A stretch of 64,000 bases of DNA, from assembly GCA_016191395.1 (NCBI GenBank), contig JACPOS010000013.1, forward strand, positions 1 through 64,000, written 5' to 3'. The stretch's first letter is position 1; the number at the start of each line of letters is the position of its first letter. The DNA is from Chloroflexota bacterium. GTDB taxonomy: Bacteria; Chloroflexota; Limnocylindria; Limnocylindrales; CSP1-4. This document shows, in pieces, positions 50,831 through 59,866 of the stretch. The position numbers were made by a program, and so were the translations under genes. The notes beneath the pieces were generated by a model. The model saw only the letters and a program-made list of their open reading frames with translations, made no database searches and had not been told where the DNA came from.

Positions 50831-51897
50831 GCCGGGATCCCGAGCGCCAGCCCGAGCCCGGGGCCTACGAGGCTGTGCCCGCCGAGCGCGATGGGCACGG
50901 CGTGGGCCCATGCATGCAGCGTCAGCTGCTGGAGCCATGGGTCGCGAACCCGGTCGGCGAGCAGGAGGTCGGACGCGTACCGGTCCTCAGGGCTGGGCCA
51001 GCCCGCCTCGTCGGCACCGAGCCGGTGAGCGAGGAGGACGCGCGTGTCGATGATCGCGCCATCGGCGAGCCTGGCGACGAGCATTCCGATCTCGCCGGGG
51101 CCGTCTCGGTCGAGCAGCAGCCCGAGCGCGGATGCGGGCGGGCGCTGCCCCGCGGTGGACGCGCGAAGTCCCCGTTCCTCGACGAGGGCACGAACCCGGC
51201 ACGCCGTTCGCTCCTCGAGCTCACGGAGAGCCGCTGCGGACAGGCGACCCGCCACGACCAGCTCCCGTTTCGGATCGCCGGCGATCACGGCGAGCTCACC
51301 GAATGCCTGCGCGGCGCGCTCGAGCCGATGCGCCATGGACTTGGCGAGCTTGGCAAGCGCCGGCGGGCAGCGGCGGTCCCGACGCAGGAGCTCCAGGTCC
51401 AGCGGCGAATCGATGTCGAGCCCCAGCCTCGCGCGGTCCGGCAGCTCGGCGACTGACACGCCAGCTTCCGATTCGAGCCAGCGCGGCAGGGCGTTGTCCG
51501 AGGCAAGGTCCGGCACGCGAGCGAGAATCGCCGCGTCCCCGATCGCCACGACATCGGACGAGTAGCGGTTGTTCGTCAGCGCCCGTGGCGCTCCGGAGCC
51601 GGCGACCGCGACGAGCTCCGCCACGTGCGCGTCCTCCGCGAGGGGGATCGAGCCGGACCCGAGGACCACGAGGCCGCGTCCCGGCCCCACGTCGGTGGCG
51701 ATCTCGCGCAATCGATCGCCGAACGAGCGGCCATCTGGAAATCCTGTGATGACATGAACGTCATCAACGTGTGCCGCGCCAAAGCGCGCGACGAGCGCAT
51801 TCGCGGCCAGCGCGCGCGCCTTGGCCACGAGGCGCGTCAGCTCGCCGGCACCCTCGACGGGCTCCGGGTGCAGGATTCGAACGGCAACGGGCTGCAC
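50827..51897 (-). CDS. uncharacterised protein, possibly nucleotidyltransferase-like (356 aa)
   Basis: I do not recognise the family firmly. The N-terminal half has features of MobA/CofC-type nucleotidyltransferases (VVLGSGSIPLAEDAHVAEL, LTNNRYSSDVVAIGDA, and ARLGLDIDSPLDLELL resembling the D-x-D-T/S-P-x-D-L turn). The C-terminal half (LVVAGRLSAAALRELEERTACRVRALVEERGL and EIGMLVARLADGAIIDTRVLLAH) looks like a separate domain. The start is GTG 51897, leaving a short divergent gap to folK. The four-base overlap with the methyltransferase gene suggests co-expression. Confidence 0.55.
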   Translation of the reverse strand: MQPVAVRILHPEPVEGAGELTRLVAKARALAANALVARFGAAHVDDVHVITGFPDGRSFGDRLREIATDVGPGRGLVVLGSGSIPLAEDAHVAELVAVAGSGAPRALTNNRYSSDVVAIGDAAILARVPDLASDNALPRWLESEAGVSVAELPDRARLGLDIDSPLDLELLRRDRRCPPALAKLAKSMAHRLERAAQAFGELAVIAGDPKRELVVAGRLSAAALRELEERTACRVRALVEERGLRASTAGQRPPASALGLLLDRDGPGEIGMLVARLADGAIIDTRVLLAHRLGADEAGWPSPEDRYASDLLLADRVRDPWLQQLTLHAWAHAVPIALGGHSLVGPGLGLALGIPA

Positions 51898-51942
51898 GCG
51901 GCGACTGTAGCCGGGTGCGGACGGCGGGCGATCGAGGTGGTC

Positions 51943-52575
51943 GTGGGTCGAACGGTTCGGGCATACGTGGGGCTCGGCGCGAACGTTGGTGACGCGCGCC
52001 GCACGCTGACCCAGGCCGTGGCGGCGCTGGCGGCTCTTCCCGGCACGCGCATCCGTGGGGTCTCGAGGCTGTACCGTACCAAGCCTGTCGGGGTCGTCGA
52101 TCAGCCCGACTTCCTGAACGCTGTCGTGGCACTCGACGTTCCCGCCGGCCCCGATCCGGCGACCGGCGCCACGAACCTCCTCGTCGCGCTCAAGGCCCTC
52201 GAGCGCGAGTTCGGCCGCCACACGCGACGGCGCTGGGGTCCACGCGAGCTGGACCTCGACCTCCTGCTGTTCGGCCGGCATCGCCTCGCGATCGAGCGGC
52301 CCCCCGAGGCCGTCCCGCTCTCCGCGGCCATCGAACCGGGTGCCGCGGCGCGCCTGCTCGAGGTGCCCCACCCCTCGATGCACGATCGGCTCTTCGTCCT
52401 GGCCCCGCTTGCAGATCTGGCTCCAAGGCGCGCGCCGCCGGGCTGGGGCGAATCGGTCGCGACGGCAGCTGCCCGCCGTTCCCGCATGGAGGGTGCGAGT
52501 GCAGTCGAGCCCATCGGAACATGGGATGGCGCCCGGTGGCGCTTCGCGGATCAGGTGGGCGGGACGAGCCGGTAG
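51943..52575 (+). CDS. folK: 2-amino-4-hydroxy-6-hydroxymethyldihydropteridine pyrophosphokinase (210 aa)
   Basis: FolK transfers pyrophosphate from ATP to hydroxymethyl-dihydropterin in folate synthesis. It opens AYVGLGANVGDARRTL and contains SRLYRTKPVGVVDQPDFLNAVVAL, the catalytic RRWGPRELDLDLLLFG and PHPSMHDRLFVLAPLADL, all in order. GTG at 51943 follows GAGG at good spacing; a GTG at 51937 is the alternative. The last 35 residues exceed the usual length and contain no known domain. No other folate gene is in the window. Confidence 0.93.
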   Translation: MGRTVRAYVGLGANVGDARRTLTQAVAALAALPGTRIRGVSRLYRTKPVGVVDQPDFLNAVVALDVPAGPDPATGATNLLVALKALEREFGRHTRRRWGPRELDLDLLLFGRHRLAIERPPEAVPLSAAIEPGAAARLLEVPHPSMHDRLFVLAPLADLAPRRAPPGWGESVATAAARRSRMEGASAVEPIGTWDGARWRFADQVGGTSR

Positions 52576-52668
52576 ACCTATCGCGCCCCGCTCAGTCCCT
52601 TGAGCTCAGGCGTGGCATGTCCTGATCATGCGCGCGATCCGGCGATGAGGCGCCAGGAGCCGCGGCGG

Positions 52669-53079
52669 CTAGCCGACCGCCGCACCCACGGGTTCGAGAA
52701 GGACGTCGCGATGCTCCTCGGGGAGGGCGCCCTTCAGCAGCAACGCGGTCGCGGCATCCAGGAGGGGCGGCACCGCCTGGATGCGGATGTCGCCGAGCAT
52801 CGGGTTGGTCTGGAGGCTCTCGAGGGTGAATGCGCTGGTGCGCGAGATGTCCGAGCCCGCCCACTGGATGATCGAGCCCTGCAGACGCCCCAGCTCGTCG
52901 ATGAGTCCGCGCTGCCGGGCGATCGCCGAGGCGGCCGCACGAGCGGCATCGCGCGCTCCATTGTCGGCCTGCTGGTAGGTCGCGCTGATCGACATGAGGT
53001 CGGCGGCGTCGAGATGCGGGAGCAGGCGCATGAACTCCTCGAGATCGATCGCCCGCAGGCCGGCGCCATCCTCGTCCAT
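52669..53079 (-). CDS. uncharacterised small helical protein (136 aa)
   Basis: I do not recognise this protein. It is acidic and helical: LEEFMRLLPHLDAADLMSISATYQQADNG, ARAAASAIARQRGLIDELGRL, then PPLLDAATALLLKGALPEEHRDVLLEP. No membrane helix or catalytic motif is seen. The start is ATG 53079. It lies eight bases after the S51 peptidase gene on the same strand and is probably co-transcribed with that gene and glpX. Confidence 0.5.
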   Translation of the reverse strand: MDEDGAGLRAIDLEEFMRLLPHLDAADLMSISATYQQADNGARDAARAAASAIARQRGLIDELGRLQGSIIQWAGSDISRTSAFTLESLQTNPMLGDIRIQAVPPLLDAATALLLKGALPEEHRDVLLEPVGAAVG

Positions 53080-53087
53080 GTCAGGGC

Positions 53088-53798
53088 CTACCGAAGCAGC
53101 CGGGCGCGGATCTGGGTCTCCTCCACCGAGGTTCCCTTCCGGCGCTCCACCCGGTACGCATGCTGGCCCGGCATGGCGGCAACGACCTCCTCCAGCTCGC
53201 GGCCGTTGAACAGGATGCCCACGCTGTCGTCCGCGGCAAACCCGTCGGGCAGCGCGCCGGAGCCCACCGTCTCCTCGTACCGCGGCCGGCGCAGCGATTC
53301 GCTGTCGTAGTGCGGGCAGAAGCTCCCGGGCAGGAACTTCAGGCCGTCCCTCAACGGCGCGAGGCCAGGCCCGAAGGAATCGGTCAGGCCGGCCTCGAAC
53401 CAGCAGATCCCGCCGGCGGATGGCCCGGCGAGCACGACGCCCTCCTCCCATGCGGCCTTGAGCGCCTTGTCGACGCCGTGGAGGCGCCAGATCGCGAGCA
53501 TGTTCGCGGTGTTGCCGCCGCCGACGAAGATCACGTCCTGCTCCAGCAGGAATGAACCGACGTCGTCGACGGTCCGCCCGAAGAGATCCAGGTGGCTGGC
53601 CTCCGCGTGCCGCGCGAAGGTCGCGTAGAAGCCGGCGCGGTAGCTCGCGTCGTCGCCGGATGCGGTCCCCAGGAAGCAGATCCGCGGCCGGTCGCGCCCG
53701 GACAGGTCCAGCAGGAACTGGTGCAGCGGCCAGTCGGTGGAGTTCGACATCACGGACGAGCCCCCGATCGCGAGGATTCGCTGTGCGGTCGCTCCCAC
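53088..53798 (-). CDS. S51 (peptidase E)-family serine peptidase (236 aa)
   Basis: Peptidase E-like enzymes cut Asp-X dipeptides or act as cyanophycinase-type exopeptidases. The nucleophile is Ser127 in AGPSAGGICWF. The GGGNTANML loop (93-101) and IGGSS near the N-terminus are also family features. The start is GTG 53798, sharing one base with the glpX stop. The open frame runs far upstream, but that part is antisense-like sequence inside glpX. Specificity cannot be read from the sequence. Confidence 0.85.
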   Translation of the reverse strand: MGATAQRILAIGGSSVMSNSTDWPLHQFLLDLSGRDRPRICFLGTASGDDASYRAGFYATFARHAEASHLDLFGRTVDDVGSFLLEQDVIFVGGGNTANMLAIWRLHGVDKALKAAWEEGVVLAGPSAGGICWFEAGLTDSFGPGLAPLRDGLKFLPGSFCPHYDSESLRRPRYEETVGSGALPDGFAADDSVGILFNGRELEEVVAAMPGQHAYRVERRKGTSVEETQIRARLLR

Positions 53799-54772
53799 TA
53801 GAGGCGCACGCGGGGGGGCGAGTCGCGATCGAACATGTGGACGGTGTCGACGAAGCGGACGGTCTTGGTCTGGTAGGCCATCACCAGCGAGTGGGTGCGC
53901 GCGCCGCCGCCGAAGAAGCGGACGCCCTCGAGGAGATCGCCGGGCGTCACGCCGGTCGCTGCGAAGACAAGGTTCTCGCCCGAGGCGAGGTCCTCGGTTC
54001 GATAGATCCGGGACTCGTCGCCGTGGCCCATGCGCTCGCCGCGTGCGCGCTCGTCGTCGCTGCGGTACTTGAATCGGGCCTGGATCTCGCCGCCGAGGCA
54101 GCGCATCGCCGCCGCGGTGATCACGCCCTCGGGCGCGCCGCCGATGCCCATCACCGCGTGCACGCCGGTGCCCTGGACCGCGCAGCTGATGGCCGCCGAC
54201 AGGTCGCCGTCGGAGATCAGCTTGATCCGCGCGCCCGTGCCGCGCACCTCGGCGATGAGGTCCGCGTGGCGCGGGCGGTCCAGGATGATGACGGTGATGT
54301 CGCCGGTCCTGCGGCCGAGCGCCTCTGCCACGAGCCGGACGTTCTCCGCGGGCGGCAGCCGGATGTCGACCTTCCCGGCGGCGCCGGGACCCACGCACAG
54401 CTTCTCGAGGTACGTGTCCGGCGCGTGGACCAGGCCGCCTCGCTCCGAGGCCGCGAGGACCGTGATCGCGTTCGCCGAGCCGGTCGCGACGAGGTTGGTG
54501 CCCTCGAGGGGGTCCACCGCGATGTCGATCGCGGGCGCGTCCACGCCAGCGAGCCCGACCTCCTCGCCGATGTACAGCATCGGCGCCTCGTCGCGCTCGC
54601 CCTCGCCGATGACGATGGTGCCCTGCATCTCGATCTCGTCCATCGCGCGGCGCATCGCCTCGGTGGCGAGCCTGTCTGCGCCCATGCGGTCGCCGCGGCC
54701 CATGACGCGCGCGCTCGCGATCGCCGCCATCTCGGTCACGTAGACCATCTCGAGCGCGAGCAGCTTTTCCAC
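53798..54772 (-). CDS. glpX: class II fructose-1,6-bisphosphatase GlpX (324 aa)
   Basis: GlpX removes the 1-phosphate of fructose 1,6-bisphosphate in gluconeogenesis. Motifs are [25 protein letters not shown], the [20 protein letters not shown] stretch and CVGPGAAGK. The start is GTG 54772. It lies 11 bases downstream of purH on the same strand, so purH-glpX-peptidase are probably one transcript. The length matches the family (320-335). Confidence 0.95.
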   Translation of the reverse strand: MEKLLALEMVYVTEMAAIASARVMGRGDRMGADRLATEAMRRAMDEIEMQGTIVIGEGERDEAPMLYIGEEVGLAGVDAPAIDIAVDPLEGTNLVATGSANAITVLAASERGGLVHAPDTYLEKLCVGPGAAGKVDIRLPPAENVRLVAEALGRRTGDITVIILDRPRHADLIAEVRGTGARIKLISDGDLSAAISCAVQGTGVHAVMGIGGAPEGVITAAAMRCLGGEIQARFKYRSDDERARGERMGHGDESRIYRTEDLASGENLVFAATGVTPGDLLEGVRFFGGGARTHSLVMAYQTKTVRFVDTVHMFDRDSPPRVRL

Positions 54773-54783
54773 GATGCGTCCCC

Positions 54784-56331
54784 CTAGTGCCGGAAGTGCC
54801 TTCGGCCGGTGAACACCATCGCCAGGTGATGGCGGTCGGCGACCTCGATGGCCATCTCATCCCGGATGGAGCCGCCCGGCTGGATGATCGCCGTCACGCC
54901 TGCCTGGGCGGCCATCTGGATGCCGTCCGGGAACGGGAAGTACGCGTCGCTGGCCATGACCGAGAGGCGCGCCCGGTCGCCGGCGCGGCGGAGCGCGATC
55001 TCCACCGACACCTGCCGGCTCGCCTGCCCGGACCCGATCCCGACCGTCGCCGCGTTCTTGGCCAGCACGATCGCGTTCGAGCGCACGTGCCGCACGGCGC
55101 GCCAGGCGAAGAGCAGGTCGGTCAGCTCCTCGAGCGTCGGCCGGCGCTTGGTAACGACCTGGAGCTGGTTGCCGTCGAGGCCGAGCGCGTCGATCGTCTC
55201 GACGAGGAGGCCGCCACCGATGCGCTTGAAGTCCAGCTGGGCGATGCCGTAGTCGCGCATGCCCTCGATGGGGTCGGGCGGCACGAGCAGCAGCTCCAGC
55301 CCGGGCTTGTGGCGCAGGATCCCGATCGCCGAATCGTCGAAGCCGGGCGCGATCACCGCCTCGTACGAGTTCGCCGCGATCTCGCGGGCGGTCGCTCCGT
55401 CGAGCACCCGGTTCACGCCGACGATCGCCCCGAACGACGCGACCGGGTCCGTCTCGAGCGCGTGCCGGTACGCCTCCACGAGCTCGTCGGAGGACGCGAT
55501 GCCCACCGGATCGGTGTGCTTGGCGATCACGACGGTGGGCGTCGCGTAGTCGCGGGCGATCTTGTAGGCGATGTCGAGGTCCAGCAGGTTGTTGAAGGAC
55601 GGCGTCGCACCCTGCAGGCTCGTGGCATCGGCGACGCCCGTGGACCGGTGCGTCGTCTCCCGGTACAGCGCGCCGGTCTGGTGCGGGTTCTCGCCGTAGC
55701 GGAGGTCGCTCACCTTCTCGAGGACCATGGCAAGGCGCTTCGGGTAGTTCGTGCCGGTGAGCTGGTTCAGGTAGGCCGCGATCTCCGCGTGGTAGGCGGC
55801 GACCGTGCCGAACGCCTCCGCGGCGAGCCTTGCGCGCAGCTCGGGGCTCACGCTGCCGCGTTCGCGCAGCTCGGCGAGGATCTGCGGGTACTGGTCCGGG
55901 CTGGAGACCGCGACGACCCCGGCGGGATTGCGGGCGGCGGCGCCCAGGAGCGCCGCGCCACCCACGTCGATCATCTCGATCGCCTTGTCCACCCCGACCA
56001 GCGCGCGCCCGATCTCGGCGCCGAACGGCTGGACGTTGACCACCACGATGTCGATGGGCTCGATGCCCTCGCGCTTGAGCTCCTCGAGCTGCTCCGGCTG
56101 ATCCCGGCGCGCGAGGATCCCCGCGTAGATCGCGTGGTGGAAGGTCTTCACCGAGCCGCCGAGCATCGGCTCGACGCCGGTCAGCTCCGCGACGGGCCGC
56201 GCCTCGATGCCATCCTGGGCCAGGTGCTCGCGGGTGCCGTCCGTCGCGAACAGCTCCACGTCGAGCGACTGCAGGCTGCGCGCAAAGGCGGTGATGCCGT
56301 CCCGCGTCGCGACCGACAGCAGCGCTCGCAC
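54784..56331 (-). CDS. purH: PurH-family AICAR transformylase/IMP cyclohydrolase with altered active-site residues (515 aa)
   Basis: PurH performs the last two steps of IMP synthesis. Both domains are full length: the MGS-like IMP cyclohydrolase (1-200) and AICAR transformylase (200-515). The latter has [50 protein letters not shown] and the terminal FTGRRHFRH. Several usual active-site positions differ: GRVKTLHP reads GGSVKTFHH (Lys62 kept), NLYPF reads NVQPF (Tyr to Gln101), AAAKN reads AAARN (Arg134) and KHxNPCG reads KHTDPVG (Lys271, His272 kept). GTG start at 56331. The cyclohydrolase half may be impaired. Confidence 0.9.
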   Translation of the reverse strand: MRALLSVATRDGITAFARSLQSLDVELFATDGTREHLAQDGIEARPVAELTGVEPMLGGSVKTFHHAIYAGILARRDQPEQLEELKREGIEPIDIVVVNVQPFGAEIGRALVGVDKAIEMIDVGGAALLGAAARNPAGVVAVSSPDQYPQILAELRERGSVSPELRARLAAEAFGTVAAYHAEIAAYLNQLTGTNYPKRLAMVLEKVSDLRYGENPHQTGALYRETTHRSTGVADATSLQGATPSFNNLLDLDIAYKIARDYATPTVVIAKHTDPVGIASSDELVEAYRHALETDPVASFGAIVGVNRVLDGATAREIAANSYEAVIAPGFDDSAIGILRHKPGLELLLVPPDPIEGMRDYGIAQLDFKRIGGGLLVETIDALGLDGNQLQVVTKRRPTLEELTDLLFAWRAVRHVRSNAIVLAKNAATVGIGSGQASRQVSVEIALRRAGDRARLSVMASDAYFPFPDGIQMAAQAGVTAIIQPGGSIRDEMAIEVADRHHLAMVFTGRRHFRH

Positions 56332-56422
56332 CCGCAGTCCCTCCGGTTCGCGTGGCGTCGCGTCGGCTCTCGGAATGGCCGCGAATCGTCGCGCCCGAGC
56401 CGCGACGCTCCGGCCCGTCCCG

Positions 56423-56449
56423 AGTATAGCCAGCGCCTCATGGCATACT
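56423..56449. promoter_or_regulatory. bidirectional promoter dyad between purH and the divergent gene
   Basis: On the minus strand TATACT (56428-56423) faces purH. On the plus strand TG-G-CATACT (56441-56449) faces the gene at 56466. The two halves, GAGTATAGCC and GGCATACTC, form an imperfect inverted repeat, so both directions may be controlled together. The plus-strand leader would be about 10 bases. Confidence 0.45.
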
Positions 56450-56465
56450 CCAGCCGCGCCGTCCG

Positions 56466-56927
56466 ATGGCGACGATCAGGCAAGGTGACACGTTGACGCT
56501 GCTGCCCTGGGAATACTTCTGGATCGGCTTCAACCGGATCAACTTCCCGGACCTGTTCGACCAGATCTGGATGAGCTCCGGCGTCCTGCTGATCGTGCTG
56601 ATCGTGCTCTACGTGCTGCGCACGCGCGCACTCCATCGGCACCGTCACTACCTGGACATGTGGGAGTGGATCTTCTGGAGCGGGCTGATCACGTATTTCC
56701 TGCTCGTCGTCGGCTCCATCTTCCAGTTCGACTTCGCGGTCATCCTGGTGATCCTGTTCACCGGTCTCGGCGTGATGGCGTGGGCGCGATTCCGCAAGTT
56801 CCCACCGCTCTTCGAGGCGTACGAGCACCAGCTCGCCCGGCAGCGCTACCTCGCCCGCGCGCGCAGCTCGCGACCCGAGGCGACGATCCGCACGAAGGGC
56901 GTTCGCCGGCGCGGCAAGAAGCGCTAG
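56466..56927 (+). CDS. small membrane protein, two hydrophobic helices (153 aa)
   Basis: I do not recognise the family. Two membrane segments are clear: MSSGVLLIVLIVLYVLRT and WIFWSGLITYFLLVVGSIFQFDFAVILVILFTGLGVMAW (two closely spaced helices). They are flanked by a His/Arg-rich loop (HRHRHYLDMWEW) and a strongly basic C-terminus (TKGVRRRGKKR). The start is ATG 56466; a TTG at 56493 with AAGGTG upstream would shorten the protein by nine residues and is equally plausible. It lies five bases before the cupin gene. Confidence 0.6.
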   Translation: MATIRQGDTLTLLPWEYFWIGFNRINFPDLFDQIWMSSGVLLIVLIVLYVLRTRALHRHRHYLDMWEWIFWSGLITYFLLVVGSIFQFDFAVILVILFTGLGVMAWARFRKFPPLFEAYEHQLARQRYLARARSSRPEATIRTKGVRRRGKKR

Positions 56928-56932
56928 GTCCC

Positions 56933-57403
56933 GTGGAGATCCGGCGGTTCGGGGTCGGGAATCGGCGTGCCGAGGGACCGCCGGGCACCACCGGCGTCGC
57001 GGGGCAGGTCATCCACTCCGACGCGCGCGGCGTGATCACCGAGCTCGCCTTCTCGAAGGGTGGCCGGATCGAGCCCCACGACAACCCGAACACCACCTGG
57101 TTCATCGTCATCGAGGGCGGCGGCTTCGTCGCGGTCGGCAACGAGGAGCGCAGGATCGCGGCCGGCGAGGCCGTCCTCTGGCCGGCGGACGTCGCCCACG
57201 GTGCGTGGACCGTGCATGGGCCGATGCGTGCGTTCGTCGTGGAGTTCGCCGGCCCGGACGACTCGAAGATGCGGGGCATCCTCGAGGGGATCGCGAAACG
57301 GCTCGGGCCGGGCGAGGCGGGCAGGCTCGCCCGCGGCGAGGGCAAGCTCGCCGACCGCCCGCTCACCCCCGAGGAACGCCACCGCGAGGGCGAACCGACC
57401 TAG
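56933..57403 (+). CDS. cupin-domain protein (156 aa)
   Basis: The protein has a single RmlC-like cupin barrel: GGRIEPHDNPNTTWFIVIEGGGFVAVGNEE (motif 1 region) and GEAVLWPADVAHGAWT (motif 2 with the metal-type histidine). Motif 1 retains the first His (PHDNPN) but the second usual His is replaced, so metal binding is uncertain. The function is unknown; small cupins often bind sugars or act as isomerases. GTG at 56933 follows the upstream stop by five bases. The stop shares a CTAG with the convergent dhaL gene. Confidence 0.78.
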   Translation: MEIRRFGVGNRRAEGPPGTTGVAGQVIHSDARGVITELAFSKGGRIEPHDNPNTTWFIVIEGGGFVAVGNEERRIAAGEAVLWPADVAHGAWTVHGPMRAFVVEFAGPDDSKMRGILEGIAKRLGPGEAGRLARGEGKLADRPLTPEERHREGEPT

Positions 57404-58032
57404 GAGCGCTCCCGGCTTCGTGAGGCCGCAGCGAAGGCGAGCGCGATCAGTCTGGCGCCCGCGTCCTCGTTGCCTGCCGCTCGATCGGCGAGCCACCCCG
57501 CGCGGCCCACCTTCGCGGGCATCGTCGCCGTCGCACGCGCACCCGCGTCGGCAGCCAGGGCGGCGGCCCGCGCTGCCGACCCCGGATCGGCGCCGGCGTC
57601 CGCCGCCGCCCGGACTGCCTCGGCGGCAGGGCGGAGCGCGTCGAGCATCGTCCGGTCACCGGGTTCCACCTGGCCACGGAGCGCGATCGAACCGGCGGCA
57701 GCCTCCAGGTAGGCCGCGGCGCGCTCGAGCGGCGGCGTGTCCGGAGCGGCGGGCGCCTTGGCCGCGGCCATCAGCGCAAAGGCGATGAGCGTGCCCCCGG
57801 TCGAGGGGGCGCGGCGGGCGATCTCCGTCCCGCACTTCCGGATGGCCTCGGCCTCGGGCAGCGATTCGAGCGTCGGCGCGAGCTCCAGCACCGCCCGGCA
57901 GGCGGTGGAGACGGTGAGGCCCAGGTCGCCGTCCCCGGCGACACCGTCCAGTCGGTTCAGCTCGTCGCGATGGTCCTGGAGCCTGGTCGCGACCGCGCGC
58001 AGGAGATCGACGAAGCCGGACGCGTCGGTCAC
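57400..58032 (-). CDS. dhaL: dihydroxyacetone kinase subunit DhaL (210 aa)
   Basis: DhaL is the nucleotide-binding half of dihydroxyacetone kinase. It has LNRLDGVAGDGDLGLTVSTACRAV with the metal-binding aspartates (GDGDLG), APSTGGTLIAFALM and EPGDRTMLDALRPA. The start is GTG 58032, overlapping dhaK (GTGA). The phosphate donor may be a PTS DhaM protein or ATP. No dhaM is present in the window. The substrate may be another triose or sugar. Confidence 0.92.
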   Translation of the reverse strand: MTDASGFVDLLRAVATRLQDHRDELNRLDGVAGDGDLGLTVSTACRAVLELAPTLESLPEAEAIRKCGTEIARRAPSTGGTLIAFALMAAAKAPAAPDTPPLERAAAYLEAAAGSIALRGQVEPGDRTMLDALRPAAEAVRAAADAGADPGSAARAAALAADAGARATATMPAKVGRAGWLADRAAGNEDAGARLIALAFAAASRSRERS

Positions 58033-59024
58033 GCCTGGACGAAGAACGGCGTCTCGGCCGGCGCGTCGAGGAGGCTCCGAAGCTCGTCGTCGAGGCGGAT
58101 GAGCGTGAGCGAGGCGCCCGCCATCTCCAGTGAGGTCGCGTACTCGCCGACCCACACCCGGTGGACCCGGATGCCCTCGTTGCCGAGGATCCTGGCAACG
58201 CTGCGGTAGAGGATGTACAGCTCTTCCCTGGGCGTGGCCCCGAGCCCGTTCACGAGCACCCCGACCTCGTCCCCGCGCCGGTACGGCAGGTCGGCAAGGA
58301 TCGCCGCGGTCAGCTCCCGGGCGATCTCGTCCGCGGTCTCGAGCGGGCCGCGCCGGACACCCGGCTCGCCGTGGATGCCCATCCCGATCTCCATCTGCCC
58401 GACGGGGAGCTCGAAGGTCGGGACGCCCGCAGCCGGGATCGTGCACGGCGAGAGTGCAACGCCCATCGTCCTGGTCCCGGCCGCCGCCCGTTCCGTCACC
58501 GCCACGACCTCGGCGAGGGAGGCGCCGGAAGCCGCCGCCGCGCCGGCGACCTTGTACAGGAAGAAGATCCCCGCGATCCCGCGCCGGGCGCTTGCCCGCT
58601 CGGGCGGTGCCGAGGCGACATCGTCGGCTCCAAGGATCGTGCGGACCTCGATGCCGTCGTCCGCCGCGAGCTCCGCCGCGAGGTCGAAGTTCAGGCGATC
58701 GCCGCCGTAGTTGCCGTACAGGTACAGGACCCCGGCGCCCGACGAGATCGCGCGGGTGACCTCCAGCATGTCGTCGCTCGAGGGCGAGGCGAAGACGTTG
58801 CCGATCGCGGCGCCGTCGATCAGCCCGCGCCCCACGTAGCCCATGAACACCGGCAGGTGGCCGGATCCGCCGCCGGTGGCGATCCCGACCTTGCCGCCGA
58901 CGGGCGCGTCCGCCCGGACGATCGCACGCGCCGAAGGTCGTCGGAGCTGGCCCGCGTGCGCGGCAAGGATGCCGTCGAGCATCTCGTCGACGAAGGGTTC
59001 GGGGTCGTTGAGGATCTTCTGCAC
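58029..59024 (-). CDS. dhaK: dihydroxyacetone kinase subunit DhaK (331 aa)
   Basis: DhaK binds dihydroxyacetone covalently through a histidine. The family start KILNDPEPFVDEMLDGILAAH, the GGGSGHLPVFMGYVGRGLIDGAAIGNVFASP region and the active-site GIHGEPG are intact. GTG at 59024 matches the family N-terminus and has GGGAGG nine bases upstream; GTG at 59030 would add two residues. The stop overlaps dhaL. Together the two subunits phosphorylate dihydroxyacetone or a related ketose. Confidence 0.93.
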   Translation of the reverse strand: MQKILNDPEPFVDEMLDGILAAHAGQLRRPSARAIVRADAPVGGKVGIATGGGSGHLPVFMGYVGRGLIDGAAIGNVFASPSSDDMLEVTRAISSGAGVLYLYGNYGGDRLNFDLAAELAADDGIEVRTILGADDVASAPPERASARRGIAGIFFLYKVAGAAAASGASLAEVVAVTERAAAGTRTMGVALSPCTIPAAGVPTFELPVGQMEIGMGIHGEPGVRRGPLETADEIARELTAAILADLPYRRGDEVGVLVNGLGATPREELYILYRSVARILGNEGIRVHRVWVGEYATSLEMAGASLTLIRLDDELRSLLDAPAETPFFVQA

Positions 59025-59109
59025 GGGCACGAACCTCCCGATGGGGCCTGGACGAGTGCTCGAGCGGATCGGCGATCCGGCCCGCCGGCAGCTACGGCGT
59101 GAACCGCGG

Positions 59110-59787
59110 CTACGGAGTGAACCGCAGCGACTTGATGATCTGGTCCTCCTGCGGAACGCCGGCGGTCCCGACCACCACGAACTCAACGAGGACGGCCGTG
59201 GTGTCGTTGGCCACGAGGTAGACGCTCTCCCCGACCTCGTACGTGCCGCCGCCCGGCTTGTTGGCCTCCACCTTGATGTCCCAGTGAACGGCCGGGCCCA
59301 CCGGCAGCGTGACGTTCTCGGCCACGGGTGGTGTCTTGATGCCCGGTACGGCCGCGAACTGGCTGGTGAAGCTCGTCGCGAGGACGTCAAGGGTGAGGCC
59401 ACCCGTCGGGAGCGAGAGCGACACGACCACGTTGCCGACGAGCACGTTGACCGCCAGCGTCACGTTGGGCAGCTTCTTGAACGCCTCGATCGAGGCAGCC
59501 ATCTCGGGGTTCGCGGTGACGAACGCGTCCAGCACTGCGGTGCCGGACGGGTCCTTCAGGTCGAACGTCGTCCAGCCCGCGGGCAGGTCCAGGGCATAGG
59601 CCTGCCCGACGAACGGACCGGTGGCCTTCGGGGTGGCCGTCGGGCCTGGCGTCGGCGTGGGTGCGGGCGTCGGCGCGGCTGCCACCGTTGGCGCGACGGT
59701 GATCGCCGGGCTGGGGCTTGGCTGTCCCGTGCCGCACGCGGCCGCGAGCATCCCGACGACGACGATGGACACGAGCCGGCGCGCCAT
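59110..59787 (-). CDS. predicted lipoprotein (225 aa)
   Basis: A lipoprotein signal is present: MARRLVSIVVVGMLAAACG with the lipobox L-A-A-A-C. A Pro/Thr/Ala-rich spacer (TPAPTPTPGPTATP) then leads to a soluble domain (FVGQAYALDLPAGWTTFDL, IEAFKKLPNVTLAVNVLVG, DQIIKSLRFTP). The domain resembles the substrate-free ligand-binding or PsbP-like small lipoproteins, but I cannot name it. ATG at 59787 has GGAGG upstream. It is exported and membrane-tethered; the role is unknown. Confidence 0.72.
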   Translation of the reverse strand: MARRLVSIVVVGMLAAACGTGQPSPSPAITVAPTVAAAPTPAPTPTPGPTATPKATGPFVGQAYALDLPAGWTTFDLKDPSGTAVLDAFVTANPEMAASIEAFKKLPNVTLAVNVLVGNVVVSLSLPTGGLTLDVLATSFTSQFAAVPGIKTPPVAENVTLPVGPAVHWDIKVEANKPGGGTYEVGESVYLVANDTTAVLVEFVVVGTAGVPQEDQIIKSLRFTP

Positions 59788-59866
59788 GTGGCCCTCCAGT
59801 TGGTGGACGCCCCCGCGGCCAGTATGTACTCGGGCGCCCCGCCGCGCGATACCCGGCGATGCTCCG

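Noticed and set aside
57400-59024. dhaM linked to dhaKL
   Set aside because: No PTS-type EIIA domain occurs nearby; the neighbours are a cupin and a lipoprotein.
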